DNA of 64,000 nt from Gordionus sp. m RMFG-2023 (GCF_954871325.1 NC_088777.1:50851974-50915973); one strand, 5' to 3'; positions 38,901 through 61,227 are shown, counted from the first letter of the stretch. Numbers and translations are program-made. The notes: generated from the sequence alone by a model not told the origin.

Positions 38901-41900
38901 ACCATTAATATCCTGTTAAATATTCTGAGAAGAATTTGGCATTATTTTTTTTAAGTCACTTCTGATAACTATACAATTACTACAATATGTCGACCAATCG
39001 TTAAAATAAAAATGTATGTAAAAGTCTTACCCTCGCCTCACCCCCCCCCCCCCTTATATGAACATCGGTGGTGTGCAGGCGGTGATTTTTTTTTATAAGC
39101 GGCGGGATTTTTAGCATACCTCAAAATATTAGTGGTTGGCCCGTGCAGAGGTTTACTTAGACATATTACTTGTGGCCCAACCTTAGGTTAATGTATTTTT
39201 AGATTAATGTATCATAACATTATAAATTATTTAAAGGGTCAACCATCTGGTGAGGCCTTTATCCAAATGAATTCTGAGCACTCGGCTAAATTAATAGCCT
39301 CTACCTGCCACAACAAGTACATGCGATTTGCCAAGAAACAACGTTACATAGAGGTCTTTCAATGTTCGGGGGATGAAATGAATGCCATTCTCTCTGGATT
39401 TTCAAACACCAAATCTGGAAATAATAATATAGTTATATCCGAAGCCATTAAACCGAACGGTAAAAAAAAATATAAATAATCTGTTAAGGGCAGGGCTCCG
39501 ACATAATGATAAAATATATAAATGGGATAACTTCTTTCTTAGGTTTGAATTTATTAGAAAATCATATTTATTATTATGAATATATGCAAATATAGTTGAA
39601 ACCTTTTAAGTGTTAATCAGTTGAATGCAATATTTAAATGGCAAAATAATGCACCATTTTAAAAATATTTCTTGAAAATGCTAAATATTCTCATATAAAC
39701 GAAGGTCTCAAAGTTCCTTTTATATTAATTATGTTAGTTAATATCCTCTAATGACGAAATCTTTACAAAAATAAGGTAAATAAATTATAATGATAAAAAT
39801 ACAGAACCCCCCCCCCCCCCAACTCTTCACATTTAAACGGTTTCAACTGTAGACTTATATTAACTATTTTTCTAATCATTCGTTACCTTTATAGATAATT
39901 GTACAAATATCTGGAATAATAATTAGTATGTATAATGATATTTTGTATACTATAATTATAATATCTTAAGAACCGCTAGACCATGAGTAACTCAGGAGGT
40001 AAATAATGATTTATAACCCGATTCTATATTTGAAAAAAAAAATTCATAGAAAGGCCTCACAAATTATAAATTTAAATACGCCTCATATATATTTTAAATA
40101 AAATCATCAATATTCTGGATATTTATTTCAATGAATCTATAATTACATTATATAATTTAAATTTTATATTATATACGATTTTATAAGTATTTTTTAAATA
40201 TAATGGTTATTAAACCAATACATTTGTATTATGGGTGGCTTCTAAATATTTTTAAAAAAACTTTACAAAAAAAATGCAAAAATATTGGATGGAGATAATA
40301 ATGCTTTACAAGGAGCCATTTAAAGTCGACATTTACAAAATGTATCTGGATACAATTCTAATTATTTCCAAACTAAAATTTTTGGGAAGAAAGAAGAAGA
40401 AAAAAATACATATTATTAATTATACATAATTTATGATGTAAAATTTTATATATGAACTTATATATAGTTTTAAAAAAACAACATTAACGGTGCATGGGCT
40501 TATAATACAATGTATCGAAAATAAACAATATTATGGTGGCGGGCTATTATATTCAGTTTCAGGGTCATATAAACCACAAATTATTCCCTTTTTTTTATTT
40601 TAATAAATAAAATAACTAAAAGAAGAATACAACAATTGCATTACTACGCAAGAAGCCAATTTAACGTGCAATTCTTTTTCAAACGATTGCAACGTAGATA
40701 TGGATTTGTTGAATCCCACCGATTCTAGCAATATTCAAACTTCCCTTGTGAGCGGCGATGATGCATCTTCGGGCGGCAATATGTTAACTTTCATTCTTAA
40801 TAACGAATCTTCCCAGGATTTGAACAGCAACGGTTTTGGGGGCTTAAACGGTGGCACTATAACTATCAACGGGGCTGTCTACACGCCCATTAATATACTC
40901 AACTATCCAGGAAATCCCATGTTGCTACCCTGTTATTACCCTTACCCTAGCCCGCCAGATTCTCCGGATAGCCAAAAGTTGGAAGAGTCGTTCATACCTC
41001 ACGAAAATAATAAAGATGTTCCTAAGAATAATATATACGAACCTTTCGAGGATATCTCGTCGCCAAAATACTTGAATGGTAAAAGTAGATCTTTTATTCG
41101 GGATATATTTTAAGAGGAATTTTATGCCTGCATCTTTTTATATATTTTAAGAATAAATATATTAAAATAACCATTTTGGGCCATTATAAATAACATTTAT
41201 TTCATTTCTTGAATTTTTTTTTCCTTCTCTTTATATAGTTTAGTTTTTTATGCTGAAGCTAAAATCCAAAATATCAATATTCCTTAAATATTGTATGTTT
41301 TATAACTAATTATTAATTATAATATTTTATAAATTGAATTTGTAGGATAGAATTAAATGTTATGATGTTGATGTTGATGTTTATTCATAGGGTGTCTTAC
41401 TGGAAAAATTTATTGAAATAATTTTCTCACTTAATAAATGGTGCATAGACTAGGCATTTATTTTTGTGTGGAGAAAGGAGGTAGGGTTGATTAATAAATT
41501 TTATTAAAGAATAATTTTAATATATATTTTTTTTGGAAAATTAAAAATTAAATTATAATATAAAATTTGTTAGGGTTTCGAGTGAACACATTATTATTAA
41601 ATATTGTTATCTATTGATTCAACTAGTGTTGTTAAACGACTCGTTTTGAGCCGATTTAAAAACGGCTAACTCAATATTTTATCCAGAAAAATATCACGCA
41701 AGCCTGAAGATTTTGCTCATAGAAGGAACAAAGGACTAGACATATTTTATGGAAATGTCGAAGCTTAGGCAATATTTTTCCGGCTAAAATATTAAGTTAG
41801 CCGTTTTAAAAAATCAGCTCAAAATGATCCGTTTAACAACACTAAATTCAACACTATGGAACCATGTGTTTTACCTCGTTACCACTCTAGAGCGAGATTA

Positions 41901-43877
41901 GTAGATCTCAAGATTATGCAACAGGATTTTGGCCTCAATAATTGTATAATATCTCATGAAATCCTTCATCAATTTTCTTTTCTTTTAGTTTATATTTTTT
42001 TTAAAAGTTATATCAGAATAATATTTACGATTCTCAGGGTTTTTTGCAACATCAAATATCATTTTTTTTTAAAAAAAAATATATTCTATAAACGTCAGTA
42101 CTTAAATTGTAACGAAATATGGTTAAACTTTCGCGCGAAAAAAAAAATATAATGCACAAGGAAAATTAAATTTATTCATTTCAAAATTAAAACTTTTTGC
42201 CGTAATTTAAAATATGAAACGGCTATTTTTTTTAAAAAAGCATGTTTTTTAATTCATGAGAATCATCATATTTTTTGAAAGCTTTTTTATAAATATTTTA
42301 AATTTTATTTTGGTTGCGAGGAAATTCCAAGCCCCCCTTTCCCACCCCCTCGCCTTGCATAAATATGTTTTAAGTGAATGAATAAATGTTAAATGATTTA
42401 TTATAGGAGATATATTTTTTTTAAAGAAAATTTTATCTATTTAAGTCCTACGTGAATTCCATAAAATGGCGTATTCAGCTGACTCCTGTATATGCACAGT
42501 TTTGATAAATATATTTGCCCTATCTAGTTAGGAAAATGCATCAGTGTATCTCTTATAGTAAAATAAGACCTAGTGTATAGTAACCGCTCAATCGATTAAT
42601 TCACAGCTGGATAGTATGCAGGTATTATTTAACATTATGCATTTTGTAAGCAAAGCGATATCAAGCTATTTTAGTGATTACTATAAATAAGCGTATTTAT
42701 TCTTTACGAACCATTATGAAGACACGACGGAAGGTTTCTAAAGACATTTAGATAAAATGAAAAGACACATGACTGTAATTATTTTCTTATCTGATGATTA
42801 CAAATCTTTTGACATGTAATACTTTATTTTACCTAAATAATGCCACAAATATTTTAGCCATAATTTTTGTATTCAACTTATATGTAGAGTGAAGATAATA
42901 ATTATAGTTCTTAAATTTAAGACACTTCAAAGTGGTAAATTATATAATTTATATTTTTTTTCTTATCTTTTAAGATAACGTCGACTTTATGCCCGGCTTT
43001 AAATCTCCCAACTTAGTTTATCTGACTAACCACGAAACCACGAATTATCAAAACTTTAAAGGCATAGGGTATAAGGAACCGACCCAGGGTATTAATAGAG
43101 GATCTGAAGTCGAATATTTCAAACAATTTCCAAAGGTAGGAGCAATATAAAAATAGCTGGATTTTAGTATTTTTCAACTCTGAACTCGAATCTTAGTTAT
43201 AATGTATATACCATTTTGGTGTATATACATATAAGCAAATAAGCAGTATATTAAAAATAATGTGAAAATAAAATTAACCCTTTATTTTGTCTAATTAAAA
43301 TTTATATATTATCATAAAGTTCCCAATAAATAAAAATTAAAAAGTGAGTATAAATTAATATTCAAATTAAAATCATCATAATATTATTAAAAATCTGGCA
43401 TGATCATCATGAATCAATGCTCTCAATTTCCTCTTTCTTCTTTCTATTCAACACCACATATATATCTTCATATATGACACTTAGGAAATATAAAAGGATG
43501 GATGAAAAATACTCGTATGATTGAAAAAAAAATTCCCGAAACAAAGAACAATGGCCGATTGACCGAGATTAACATCAATCATATTTATAAGGGTGTTTAT
43601 TCTTTGAACTTTTATTCTTAATTTGATTTTTGCAAATCAATTTAATATTTAATATATATTTTTTTATTAGCCAGAAGATTCGCTTCTAATACCCTTCGAT
43701 ATTAAGCCAAGATACATACACCCTCAAACAGAACATAACAATGCAAATAAAGTTCCTCCATTCTTTCATTTGGACAACGATAGTAAGTTTAAGGTTCAAA
43801 GCAATGATCGTTTGATCTTCATCAAGAGTGAAAATGGGGATTTGCCTAGACAAGAATTGTTAGTTACTATGAACTGA
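14613..43877 (+). CDS. ESRP: ESRP/fusilli RNA-binding splicing regulator, 16 exons
   Basis: A nuclear RNA-binding protein of the ESRP/fusilli family, which binds GU-rich intronic elements and sets epithelial exon choice. Coding exons: 14613-14918, 24852-25010, 25722-26211, 27086-27151, 28299-28353, 30271-30384, 30487-30662, 31757-31851, 32756-33082, 36622-37192, 37351-37617, 37872-38167, 39237-39459, 40626-41078 (or from 40623), 42975-43135, 43671-43877. They join phase-consistently into 1,321 codons with GT-AG boundaries. The N-terminal module (1 to about 340) matches the family's DnaQ-exonuclease-like region. RRM1 is at about 370-448 ([31 protein letters not shown]), RRM2 at about 470-595 ([28 protein letters not shown]), and RRM3 at about 935-1025 ([30 protein letters not shown]). 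The tail has the family's YYP.PSPPDSP motif near 1152. Human ESRPs are about 680-730 aa; the excess lies in an acidic RRM2 insert, the RRM2-RRM3 linker and the C-terminus. The weakest calls are the acceptors of exons 2 and 3. Confidence 0.93.
15621..15900. repeat. F4 MITE, ends truncated
   Basis: Keeps TTACCTAGACTGACGACGCA at the left and both ATGGCG/CAGCTG arm signatures (CAGCTGGACCCGCCATTTTG and CAAAATGGCGTCCCCAGCTG). The outer terminal bases are missing. It lies in ESRP intron 1. Confidence 0.75.
16246..16435. repeat. F1 hAT-type MITE
   Basis: TAGTGTAGTTAAACTGCTCG at the left and AACAAAACTA at the right, with the usual internal GGCTAACTCA/TGAGTAAG inversion. The flanks CTTTAAAT and GTTTAAAA match at 6 of 8. 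It is immediately followed by the GA microsatellite. Confidence 0.8.
16468..16712. repeat. GAAGA/AGAGA purine microsatellite
   Basis: Mixed (AGAGA)n and (GAA)n units in ESRP intron 1, all purine on the + strand. The long minus-strand Ser/Leu/Phe frames over it are repeat artefacts. Confidence 0.93.
17330..17600 (-). mobile_element. Decayed LINE ORF2 3'-end fragment
   Basis: Same order of landmarks as the copy at 11,357-11,640 (CTTTCGCTCTTTTCTGGT, GGTCTTCCTCT, TTATTTCCTATATAT, GGCCTTCTCAT). On the minus strand YIGNK is still readable but the GRPK region is eroded. It is an older relative of that copy. Confidence 0.55.
18650..20330 (-). mobile_element. Ty3/gypsy-like LTR retrotransposon pol fossil
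   Basis: Minus-strand fragments resemble, in pol order, an RNase H start ([13 protein letters not shown], near 20,150), an RNase H end ([18 protein letters not shown], near 19,460-19,400) and an integrase region (near 18,900-19,150). No LTRs were recognised. The element is clearly broken, with many disruptions, and an F5 repeat is inserted at 19,500-19,882. It is old and non-functional. Confidence 0.6.
19500..19882. repeat. F5 short interspersed repeat
   Basis: Inverted ends CAAATTGAGC and GCTCAATTTG bracket a body shared with 26,402-26,827 (GAAGGCAGACGATAATATAA, GAATCGACGGAT). It lies inside the LTR fossil and is therefore younger. No target duplication could be read. Confidence 0.75.
20336..20497. 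repeat. F1 hAT-type MITE, shortened
   Basis: TAGTATTGTTAAACGGCTCG at the left and GGCTAAAATATTGAGTTTTA at the right. Part of the left arm is missing. Confidence 0.75.
20671..20785. repeat. F2 hAT-type MITE with 8-bp target duplication
   Basis: CGGAGTTGTTAAAAGATACT at the left and AACAACTCTG at the right. Flanks TTAAAGTC and TTAAAGTT match at 7 of 8. It is a shortened version of the copy at 6,740. Confidence 0.82.
22569..22770. repeat. F1 hAT-type MITE
   Basis: TAGGTGTTGTTAAACGGTTC at the left, CGAGCCGTTTAACAACACTA at the right. In this copy the central segment is inverted relative to most others, so the TTAGCC/AGATTTCG block comes first. Confidence 0.85.
23734..23874 (-). pseudogene. Antisense Ig-domain-like exon fragment
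   Basis: The minus strand reads [20 protein letters not shown] then [20 protein letters not shown] and F before a stop. This follows the second half of an intracellular I-set immunoglobulin domain as in titin/twitchin-type muscle proteins (strand D-E, then L.I..L..EYSGEY), except that F replaces the usual final C. Codon use is less AT-biased than the surroundings. It lies in ESRP intron 1. It could be a gene fragment copied here, or a terminal exon of an unseen antisense gene. Confidence 0.4.
24852..25010 (+). CDS. ESRP: ESRP exon 2
   Basis: Acceptor TTCCAG|ATG, donor AAAGAG|GTTTAT, phase 0 at both ends, 53 codons ([14 protein letters not shown] ... [10 protein letters not shown]). It lies where the family has the variable LVRPD...LTEDC segment. 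Similarity is weak, so assignment rests on phase, splice sites and position. Confidence 0.65.
25299..25459. repeat. F1 hAT-type MITE, decayed
   Basis: TAGTGTTGTTAACGG at the left and ACTGAGTTAGGCCGTTTTTA at the right. The left arm is partly deleted. ESRP intron 2. Confidence 0.7.
25722..26211 (+). CDS. ESRP: ESRP exon 3
   Basis: Starts [10 protein letters not shown] after TATCAAG, a pyrimidine-poor acceptor, and ends in phase 1 at [30 protein letters not shown] and [13 protein letters not shown] match the family's FCLCTDG..HVRQ.LHPE and LPECFYSFFDLRK. The open frame runs on for 33 more codons past the donor, so intron retention would give a short read-through form. Confidence 0.82.
26402..26827. 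repeat. F5 short interspersed repeat, fullest copy
   Basis: Terminal inverted repeat TAGTGCGCACAAATTGAGCG at the left, complemented at the right by CGCTCAATATGTGCGCACTA (one mismatch). The body has no coding capacity. The flanking 8-mers do not match, so the superfamily is unassigned. ESRP intron 3. Confidence 0.85.
27086..27151 (+). CDS. ESRP: ESRP exon 4 (66-nt microexon)
   Basis: Acceptor TTCAG|AT, donor AAAG|GTAAAT, starting and ending inside codons. It encodes [20 protein letters not shown], then DK, aligning with VEDMGNIILAMISE of human ESRP1. Upstream and downstream phases fit exactly. Confidence 0.85.
27185..27364. repeat. F1 hAT-type MITE
   Basis: TAGTGTTTGTTAAACGGC at the left, GAGTTAGCCGTTTTTAAGCC at the right; the right terminus is lost. 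It begins 33 bp after ESRP exon 4. Confidence 0.75.
27401..27607. repeat. F1 hAT-type MITE, decayed right end
   Basis: TAGTGTTGTTAAATCGTCG at the left, with the GAAGATTTTGCTCATAGA core still clear. The right end, near ACACAACTA, is approximate. Confidence 0.7.
27831..28182. repeat. F1 tandem dimer
   Basis: TAGTGTTGTTAAACGGCTCG opens the first unit. A second GTTAAACGGCTCG starts near 28,004 directly after the first unit's TTAGCCGA, and the composite ends AACAACACTA. Two F1 bodies appear to share outer termini, suggesting insertion at an end or a head-to-tail dimer. Confidence 0.75.
28299..28353 (+). CDS. ESRP: ESRP exon 5 (55-nt microexon)
   Basis: Encodes [18 protein letters not shown], the counterpart of PYN...FSDPERVNYKFESG in vertebrate ESRPs. 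Acceptor AAAAAG|GT, donor CTGAG|GTTAGC, phase 1 in and phase 2 out. Confidence 0.85.
28700..29090. repeat. Imperfect palindrome of about 390 bp
   Basis: AAGTAAATTTGAAAATTAAT near 28,775 and its inverse ATTAATTTCAAATTTACTT near 29,010, each next to a TAGATGCT/AGCATCTA pair, form long arms. It is not one of families F1-F5. No target duplication was recognised. ESRP intron 5. Confidence 0.65.
29091..30270 (+). other. ESRP intron 5 remainder, nothing recognised
   Basis: AT-rich intronic DNA. A 107-codon minus-strand frame at 29,323-29,646 is hydrophobic and low-complexity and has no recognisable motif. A C10 run lies at 30,173-30,182. Confidence 0.5.
30271..30384 (+). CDS. ESRP: ESRP exon 6 (first half of RRM1)
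   Basis: Encodes [20 protein letters not shown] followed by FFKGLNIS, nearly identical to the family (RNP2 in VIRARGLPW). Acceptor TTTATAG|C, donor TCAAA|GTATGC. A C10 run lies about 90 bp upstream at 30,173-30,182. Confidence 0.95.
30487..30662 (+). CDS. ESRP: ESRP exon 7 (second half of RRM1)
   Basis: Encodes [20 protein letters not shown], then [19 protein letters not shown]1 is GRRNGEAFI. The intron before it is only 102 bp, against kilobases elsewhere. Donor GCGG|GTAAAA. Confidence 0.95.
31757..31851 (+). CDS. ESRP: ESRP exon 8 (start of RRM2)
   Basis: Encodes [20 protein letters not shown] then [11 protein letters not shown], matching TSNEVAQFLS...VIVRMRGLPF. Phase 1 in, phase 0 out at ACTATA|GTAAAC. 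Confidence 0.93.
32756..33082 (+). CDS. ESRP: ESRP exon 9 (rest of RRM2 with acidic insert)
   Basis: Encodes [20 protein letters not shown], an Asp/Glu/Asn-rich stretch of about 45 residues, then [20 protein letters not shown] and [15 protein letters not shown]. The insert replaces the short loop found in vertebrate RRM2. Donor CAACAA|GTTAAT, phase 0. Confidence 0.93.
33564..33850. repeat. F4 hAT-type MITE
   Basis: CAATGACATATAATAGTACC at the left, ATTATTATATGTCATTG at the right, with an ATGGTGGAACCAGCTG arm. The flanking 8-mers match poorly (5 of 8), consistent with an older insertion. ESRP intron 9. Confidence 0.85.
34673..34887. repeat. F1 hAT-type MITE with 8-bp target duplication
   Basis: TAGTGTTGTTAAACCGCTCG at the left, TTTAACAACACTA at the right. 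Flanks CTTATATA and CTTATATG match at 7 of 8. Confidence 0.92.
35063..35262. repeat. F1 hAT-type MITE, decayed
   Basis: TAGTGTTGTTAAACGCTTCC at the left and TTTCGAGCCTTTACTAACAC at the right. No matching target duplication. Confidence 0.7.
35300..36130 (-). mobile_element. Probable Ty1/copia-like pol fossil
   Basis: The minus strand contains [17 protein letters not shown] near 36,080, similar to the gag-pre-integrase/integrase-start region of copia elements (LK.VLYVP.L..N), with composition clearly less AT-rich than the flanks. No LTRs were seen. The element is broken, with multiple disruptions. Family assignment is tentative. ESRP intron 9. Confidence 0.4.
36622..37192 (+). CDS. ESRP: ESRP exon 10 (Asn/Pro-rich linker)
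   Basis: 190 codons of low-complexity linker between RRM2 and RRM3 ([10 protein letters not shown] ... [10 protein letters not shown]). Acceptor CACAAAG|GTT. Donor ATCGATGA|GTATAT in phase 1 pairs with exon 11. Much longer than the vertebrate linker. Confidence 0.82.
37351..37617 (+). CDS. ESRP: ESRP exon 11 (linker)
   Basis: Acceptor ATATACAG|AT, donor GCGAACA|GTTTAA. It encodes [20 protein letters not shown] and further Asn/Pro/Gly-rich sequence. No domain. Confidence 0.78.
37872..38167 (+). CDS. ESRP: ESRP exon 12 (first half of RRM3)
   Basis: A Pro/Ser/Thr-rich lead ([17 protein letters not shown]) is followed by [20 protein letters not shown] then GVHMIFNLQ. Acceptor CATAACAG|GT, donor CTTCAG|GTATAT, phase 0. 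RRM3 is split at exactly the residue preceding GQPSGEAF. Confidence 0.92.
38705..38876 (+). other. Coding-like segment in the RRM3-splitting intron
   Basis: A plus-strand frame reads [20 protein letters not shown], then [20 protein letters not shown] and a stop, with CGG, GCC and GGC codons unusual for these introns. It follows TTATGTAG, a possible acceptor. Entered in the phase left by ESRP exon 12, the sequence stays open 35 codons and then stops, so inclusion would truncate RRM3. It may be a poison exon or a fragment of another gene or element; I recognise no homologue. Confidence 0.3.
39237..39459 (+). CDS. ESRP: ESRP exon 13 (second half of RRM3)
   Basis: [20 protein letters not shown], then [19 protein letters not shown], close to the family's GRPSGDAFIQM and RYVEVFQCSAEEMN. 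Acceptor TTTAAAG|GGT, donor AACG|GTAAAA. Confidence 0.93.
40626..41078 (+). CDS. ESRP: ESRP exon 14 (C-terminal region)
   Basis: The acceptor is AAAG (start 40623) or AAGAAG (start 40626); both keep the frame and differ by one Glu. It encodes a Ser/Asn/Gly-rich stretch, then [14 protein letters not shown], matching AYYPSPPGSPNS in vertebrate ESRPs. Donor AATG|GTAAAA. Confidence 0.88.
41624..41844. repeat. F1 hAT-type MITE with 8-bp target duplication
   Basis: TAGTGTTGTTAAACGACTCG at the left, CCGTTTAACAACACTA at the right. Flanks GATTCAAC and AATTCAAC match at 7 of 8. Nearly full-length palindrome in ESRP intron 14. Confidence 0.93.
41845..42974 (+). other. ESRP intron 14 remainder with an F4 relic
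   Basis: AAAATGGCGTATTCAGCTG near 42,465 is the F4 arm signature, without recognisable ends. The rest is AT-rich with no supported feature; a 98-codon frame from 41,856 has no recognisable motif. Confidence 0.45.
42975..43135 (+). CDS. ESRP: ESRP exon 15
   Basis: Acceptor CTTTTAAG|AT, donor [32 protein letters not shown] and on, 53 codons without recognised homology. Included because phases and splice sites fit. Confidence 0.72.
43671..43877 (+). CDS. ESRP: ESRP exon 16 (terminal)
   Basis: Strong acceptor TTTTTTATTAG|CCA, 68 codons ending LLVTMN and TGA at 43,875. The conserved C-terminal VVRMQGLAYNTG-type segment of vertebrate ESRPs is not seen in exons 14-16. Confidence 0.75.
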   Translation, partial: PEDSLLIPFDIKPRYIHPQTEHNNANKVPPFFHLDNDSKFKVQSNDRLIFIKSENGDLPRQELLVTMN

Positions 43878-46150
43878 TGGTTGAGGCTAATTCATCGTCA
43901 GTGATGACTAGCACAATTTTTTTGAATAGATTTTTTTAAAGAAATAGATGGCGTTAAATACTTATTCTATCTATAAAATATTCTCTCTCTCTATCTCTTT
44001 TTTTTTTAAAAAATGCATAATTTATTTTTTTAAATATTAAAAATTTGATATTATTATGATGTTTTCTTTTTGAAATTTTTTATTTAAAATAAATTATTTT
44101 ATTTTCATAAATTTATATTTTTAAAATAAAATGAGTCATATATGTAATAATATTATAAAATATTAGGAGCAATAGTTTCATTATTGAGGTGCTGTTTCTA
44201 AAGTGTTCTATTTATAAAGATGGCAATTTTTTCATGACATTTATTATAGAAAAATTTACCAAATTAAATAAATTAATATTTAATTTTAAAAAAAAGCAAC
44301 ATTATTTAACATTTAATCTATTTAAATTTATGTTCATTTATATCTTTTCATTATTTATTATATTAAAAATTAATATATATATTTTTTTTAAATATTTTAA
44401 TTGTTAATTCACCATGGTGCTATAATAAATTTAAGATGTTTGCTTTCGCAAATTATCCCTCAAAAATGCACATGGGGGAAAAAAAATCTTAGTTTTCTAA
44501 TTAATGCCCATCAATATATTTTTTTAATTTAATTGATTAATATATTATTATAATTATTTAACAAATTCGTTTGATATTATTTTATTATACAAAATAATAA
44601 TTAAAGTAAAACTTTTTATCTTTATAAACATTATTAATTTTTTTATATGTATTATATTATAATATTTTGATACTATGCTCCAAACCTTTATTCCAAAGAT
44701 CTTAAAAAAAATTTCCTGATCTGTAAATATATATATATTATATATTTTATAAAGTTTTACAAAAAAATATTTAATTCTAAAGACTCTTTTGAAATAGATA
44801 TCATTTATTTTTTAACCTACATTTATAATTAATTCCGAATTTATAAACAAAATTTTATTATTTTATTTTTATATTATATTAATAAAATGAAATTGATAAT
44901 TAGAAAATATTATATGAATAATATCTGCTTTTTGTTTTTTTTAATTATCTTTATTCAATTAAATATCTGACATTATAATTTTAAATGTATCTGCCAAAAA
45001 TGAAATATTTCGGCAGTTACATCCAATGTATGATAAAATCCTTTTATTTAAAACTTAATAATTTAAGCATAAATCTTCCGGAACCTATAATATATTTCAA
45101 GACATTAAGTTCGCGCTCTAAAAATTTTTTAGTGTTCCCGTGCGGATGACCTTTTAAGATAGAGGTAAATAAGTAAATAAGAGTAATATTTAAACGTCTA
45201 CTTTAATAGTTTTATTTTAAACAATTGAGTATAGGGGAAACGGTAGGTCACGTTTATTAAAGGGCTATTTATAATGTAAGTTATTTTATTATAAGACTAT
45301 AAATTTAAACCTGATATAGAAAATTCCTCAATACATGATTAGATAAAAATGTTCGAAGAGTAATCAAGTATTTTAATTTTCGAGAAAAATGTGTTTCAAG
45401 TAGTGTTGTTAAACGGTTCGTTTTGAGCTGATTTTTATAAACGGCTAGCTCAATATTTCAACCAGAAAAATATTACGCAAGCCTGAAGATTTTGCTCATA
45501 GAAGGAACTCTATACATATATTATCGAAATCTCAAGGCTTAGGAAATATTTTTCTGACTAAAATATTGAGTTAGCCGTTTTTAAAAATCGTCTCAAAACG
45601 AGCCATTTAACAACACTAGTTTCAAGTCTACCAAAAAATAATTACAAACTTTATCGTTTAGATTTATAAATAAAGCTTTTAGAATTTTAGTATGATAATT
45701 TTAGGAAAATTTTTAACCCTGTTTTTTTAATCTGACTACTTCTCAGAATCATAAAACATTAATTAATATGATCATGATTGATTAAGTTATCCGGATCTGT
45801 CATGGTTGGTCATAGAATGCCTGGTTCACCCCAGTTTACTATTTACACAAAATCTTAAGTTGAAGATTATGAAAGAACCAAATTTAGTCATTCAATATAT
45901 TATTCTAAGATAAAATGGCATATACAGTGTTGAGGACAGTTGCTATAAAAATCTAAAAATACACCTGAAATATATGATCGAGCTCAAAGAAAGAATGGTA
46001 AAAAAATTTTATAAAAAATACTCGAAGATATTTTAAATAAGCGGATTTTGGTTCAAGAAAGTTTTCTTAAAATTCAAATTTAATATGAGAATTCACATGA
46101 TTATCTATTCATTTTTTTAAATGATAAGGTAAATGTATTTTTTTTTAAAT
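43878..46150. other. Intergenic DNA between ESRP and Ras, mostly featureless
   Basis: Extremely AT-rich 3' flank of ESRP. Apart from the F1 element at 45,401-45,618 no feature could be supported. AATAAA-like sequences are too frequent here to pick a poly(A) site. Confidence 0.5.
45401..45618. repeat. F1 hAT-type MITE with perfect 8-bp target duplication
   Basis: TAGTGTTGTTAAACGGTTCG at the left, AGCCATTTAACAACACTA at the right. GTTTCAAG on both flanks (45,393-45,400 and 45,619-45,626) is identical. Confidence 0.95.
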
Positions 46151-46169
46151 TTTGCATATATTATCAACT

Positions 46170-47430
46170 TTCAGGAGAAAAATTTGATTGGACAATTAAT
46201 CATTTGAAATTAAGAAATGGAATCAATCAGGACGCGCCATTATTTTTGTTAATATATCGTTTTTAGATTAAATTTTACCATAAAGTAACCTTTTACTTTG
46301 TCGATTGATTTTTTATTATTTCTTATATTATACATTACAATATTGTATATTAACTTAATAGTTTCTTTTATTATCTTTTTAATACTTTGATCGATTAACT
46401 TAAAATCGAAAATGTTAATAAATGATAGTTTTTATTATTTTATATTAATATAATAATAAATATCATAAATAAAGAGTTGTAAAATAAAAACAAAAGGATA
46501 GCAAAAATGTGATGCTCAATATTAAATATAACTTTTATAATTTTCTTTGTATAGATTTATTTGACTGATTTGATATTATCATACTTGAATTAAATTGTCT
46601 ATCAAATAAAACATTTATATATCCCGGTCCATTATCACTTATATCTCGAACATAAACTCTTATTATGAGAGCACAAATTAAGCAAACAACATTTTTATAT
46701 TTTGTTCTCATTTTATTAGATCATCTTAGAAATAAATACCAACACCCCTATTTACATCATTCTTTTAAACAAATTTACAAAACTAGCATTTATTAAAGAA
46801 TATAAATTTTTACACTAAGCTTATCATTTATTCCATAAAAACAGCTTTATTAAATTATTTTAAAAAATTCTAAATAAGTTTATTTGCATAAATTTAGTGC
46901 TGCATTAAAAATATATAATACTTGAAGCTATACTTTTTTTAAATAAAAAAACATCTATAAACTTATTTTTTGATAAAAAGATATTTGTGATTTTTTATAG
47001 AAAAGAATAGCCAGATATTTTTTACAAGGATCTTACCTTAAAAGATTTGAAAAGTAATATAAAATCAAATTCTTTTAATGAAAGAGGTTTGAAAGAATGC
47101 TATCAAGTAATTTCAAATGATTTATGTGATGATAATATAGCAAAAGCCGAAAGATTTATCTATTACAGGATAAAACATTAGCTTAGTTATTTATCTACTG
47201 ATTGTGATACAAACTTATTGCCTATACTCTTTTCTATTTAAAAGTAGCCAAAAGCATAAAATTTAAGAATAAAAGGCTCAAAAAATATCGAATTTTGATC
47301 ATGAAAACTAAAGAAATTGCACCAAATTTTTTAAAAAAATGCAATATTATATTCCAACAATAAGTGCCCCTAAAGAACCTCCAATAAAAGAATTGAGGAA
47401 AACCTCAAATAGTGCTTCTCCCCCTATTCG
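46170..47430 (+). pseudogene. Unrecognised coding-like fragments upstream of Ras
   Basis: Three plus-strand stretches look protein-like: EKFDWTINHLKLRNGINQ after a TTTCAG acceptor near 46,175; DLTLKDLKSNIKSNSFNERG, then LKECYQVISNDLCDDNIAKA and ERFIYYRIKH near 47,010-47,180; and YIPTISAPKEPPIKELRKTS near 47,350. They are in different frames with stops between. They may be exons of an unseen gene or remains of a transposon ORF. No family recognised. Confidence 0.3.
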
Positions 47431-47701
47431 CAAAATCATTAATATACTTATGGTTGGTTGAATTTGGTATATCGTAGATCAGTACGAGAATATGAACAAA
47501 AAATAGAAATCTGTTATTTATAAATGTCAATTTAAATAAAATCTATATTTTGGTGTAAGTTAAAAAAAAATTACTCAATTTTATTTTATTAAATTTTATT
47601 ACGAAATGAAAAAGTTCTATATTTAGTTCGATAAATATTTTATTTAAAATCATTTTATTTTTAAAGTGGAGTAATTTGTTGTGCCATAATTGAAATATTT
47701 T

Positions 47702-61227
<13,526 letters not shown>

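Noticed and set aside
41856-42152. 98-codon frame after the F1 element in ESRP intron 14
   Set aside because: Composition becomes pure AT-rich low complexity after the first 40 codons; no motif, and ESRP exons 14 and 15 join in phase without it.
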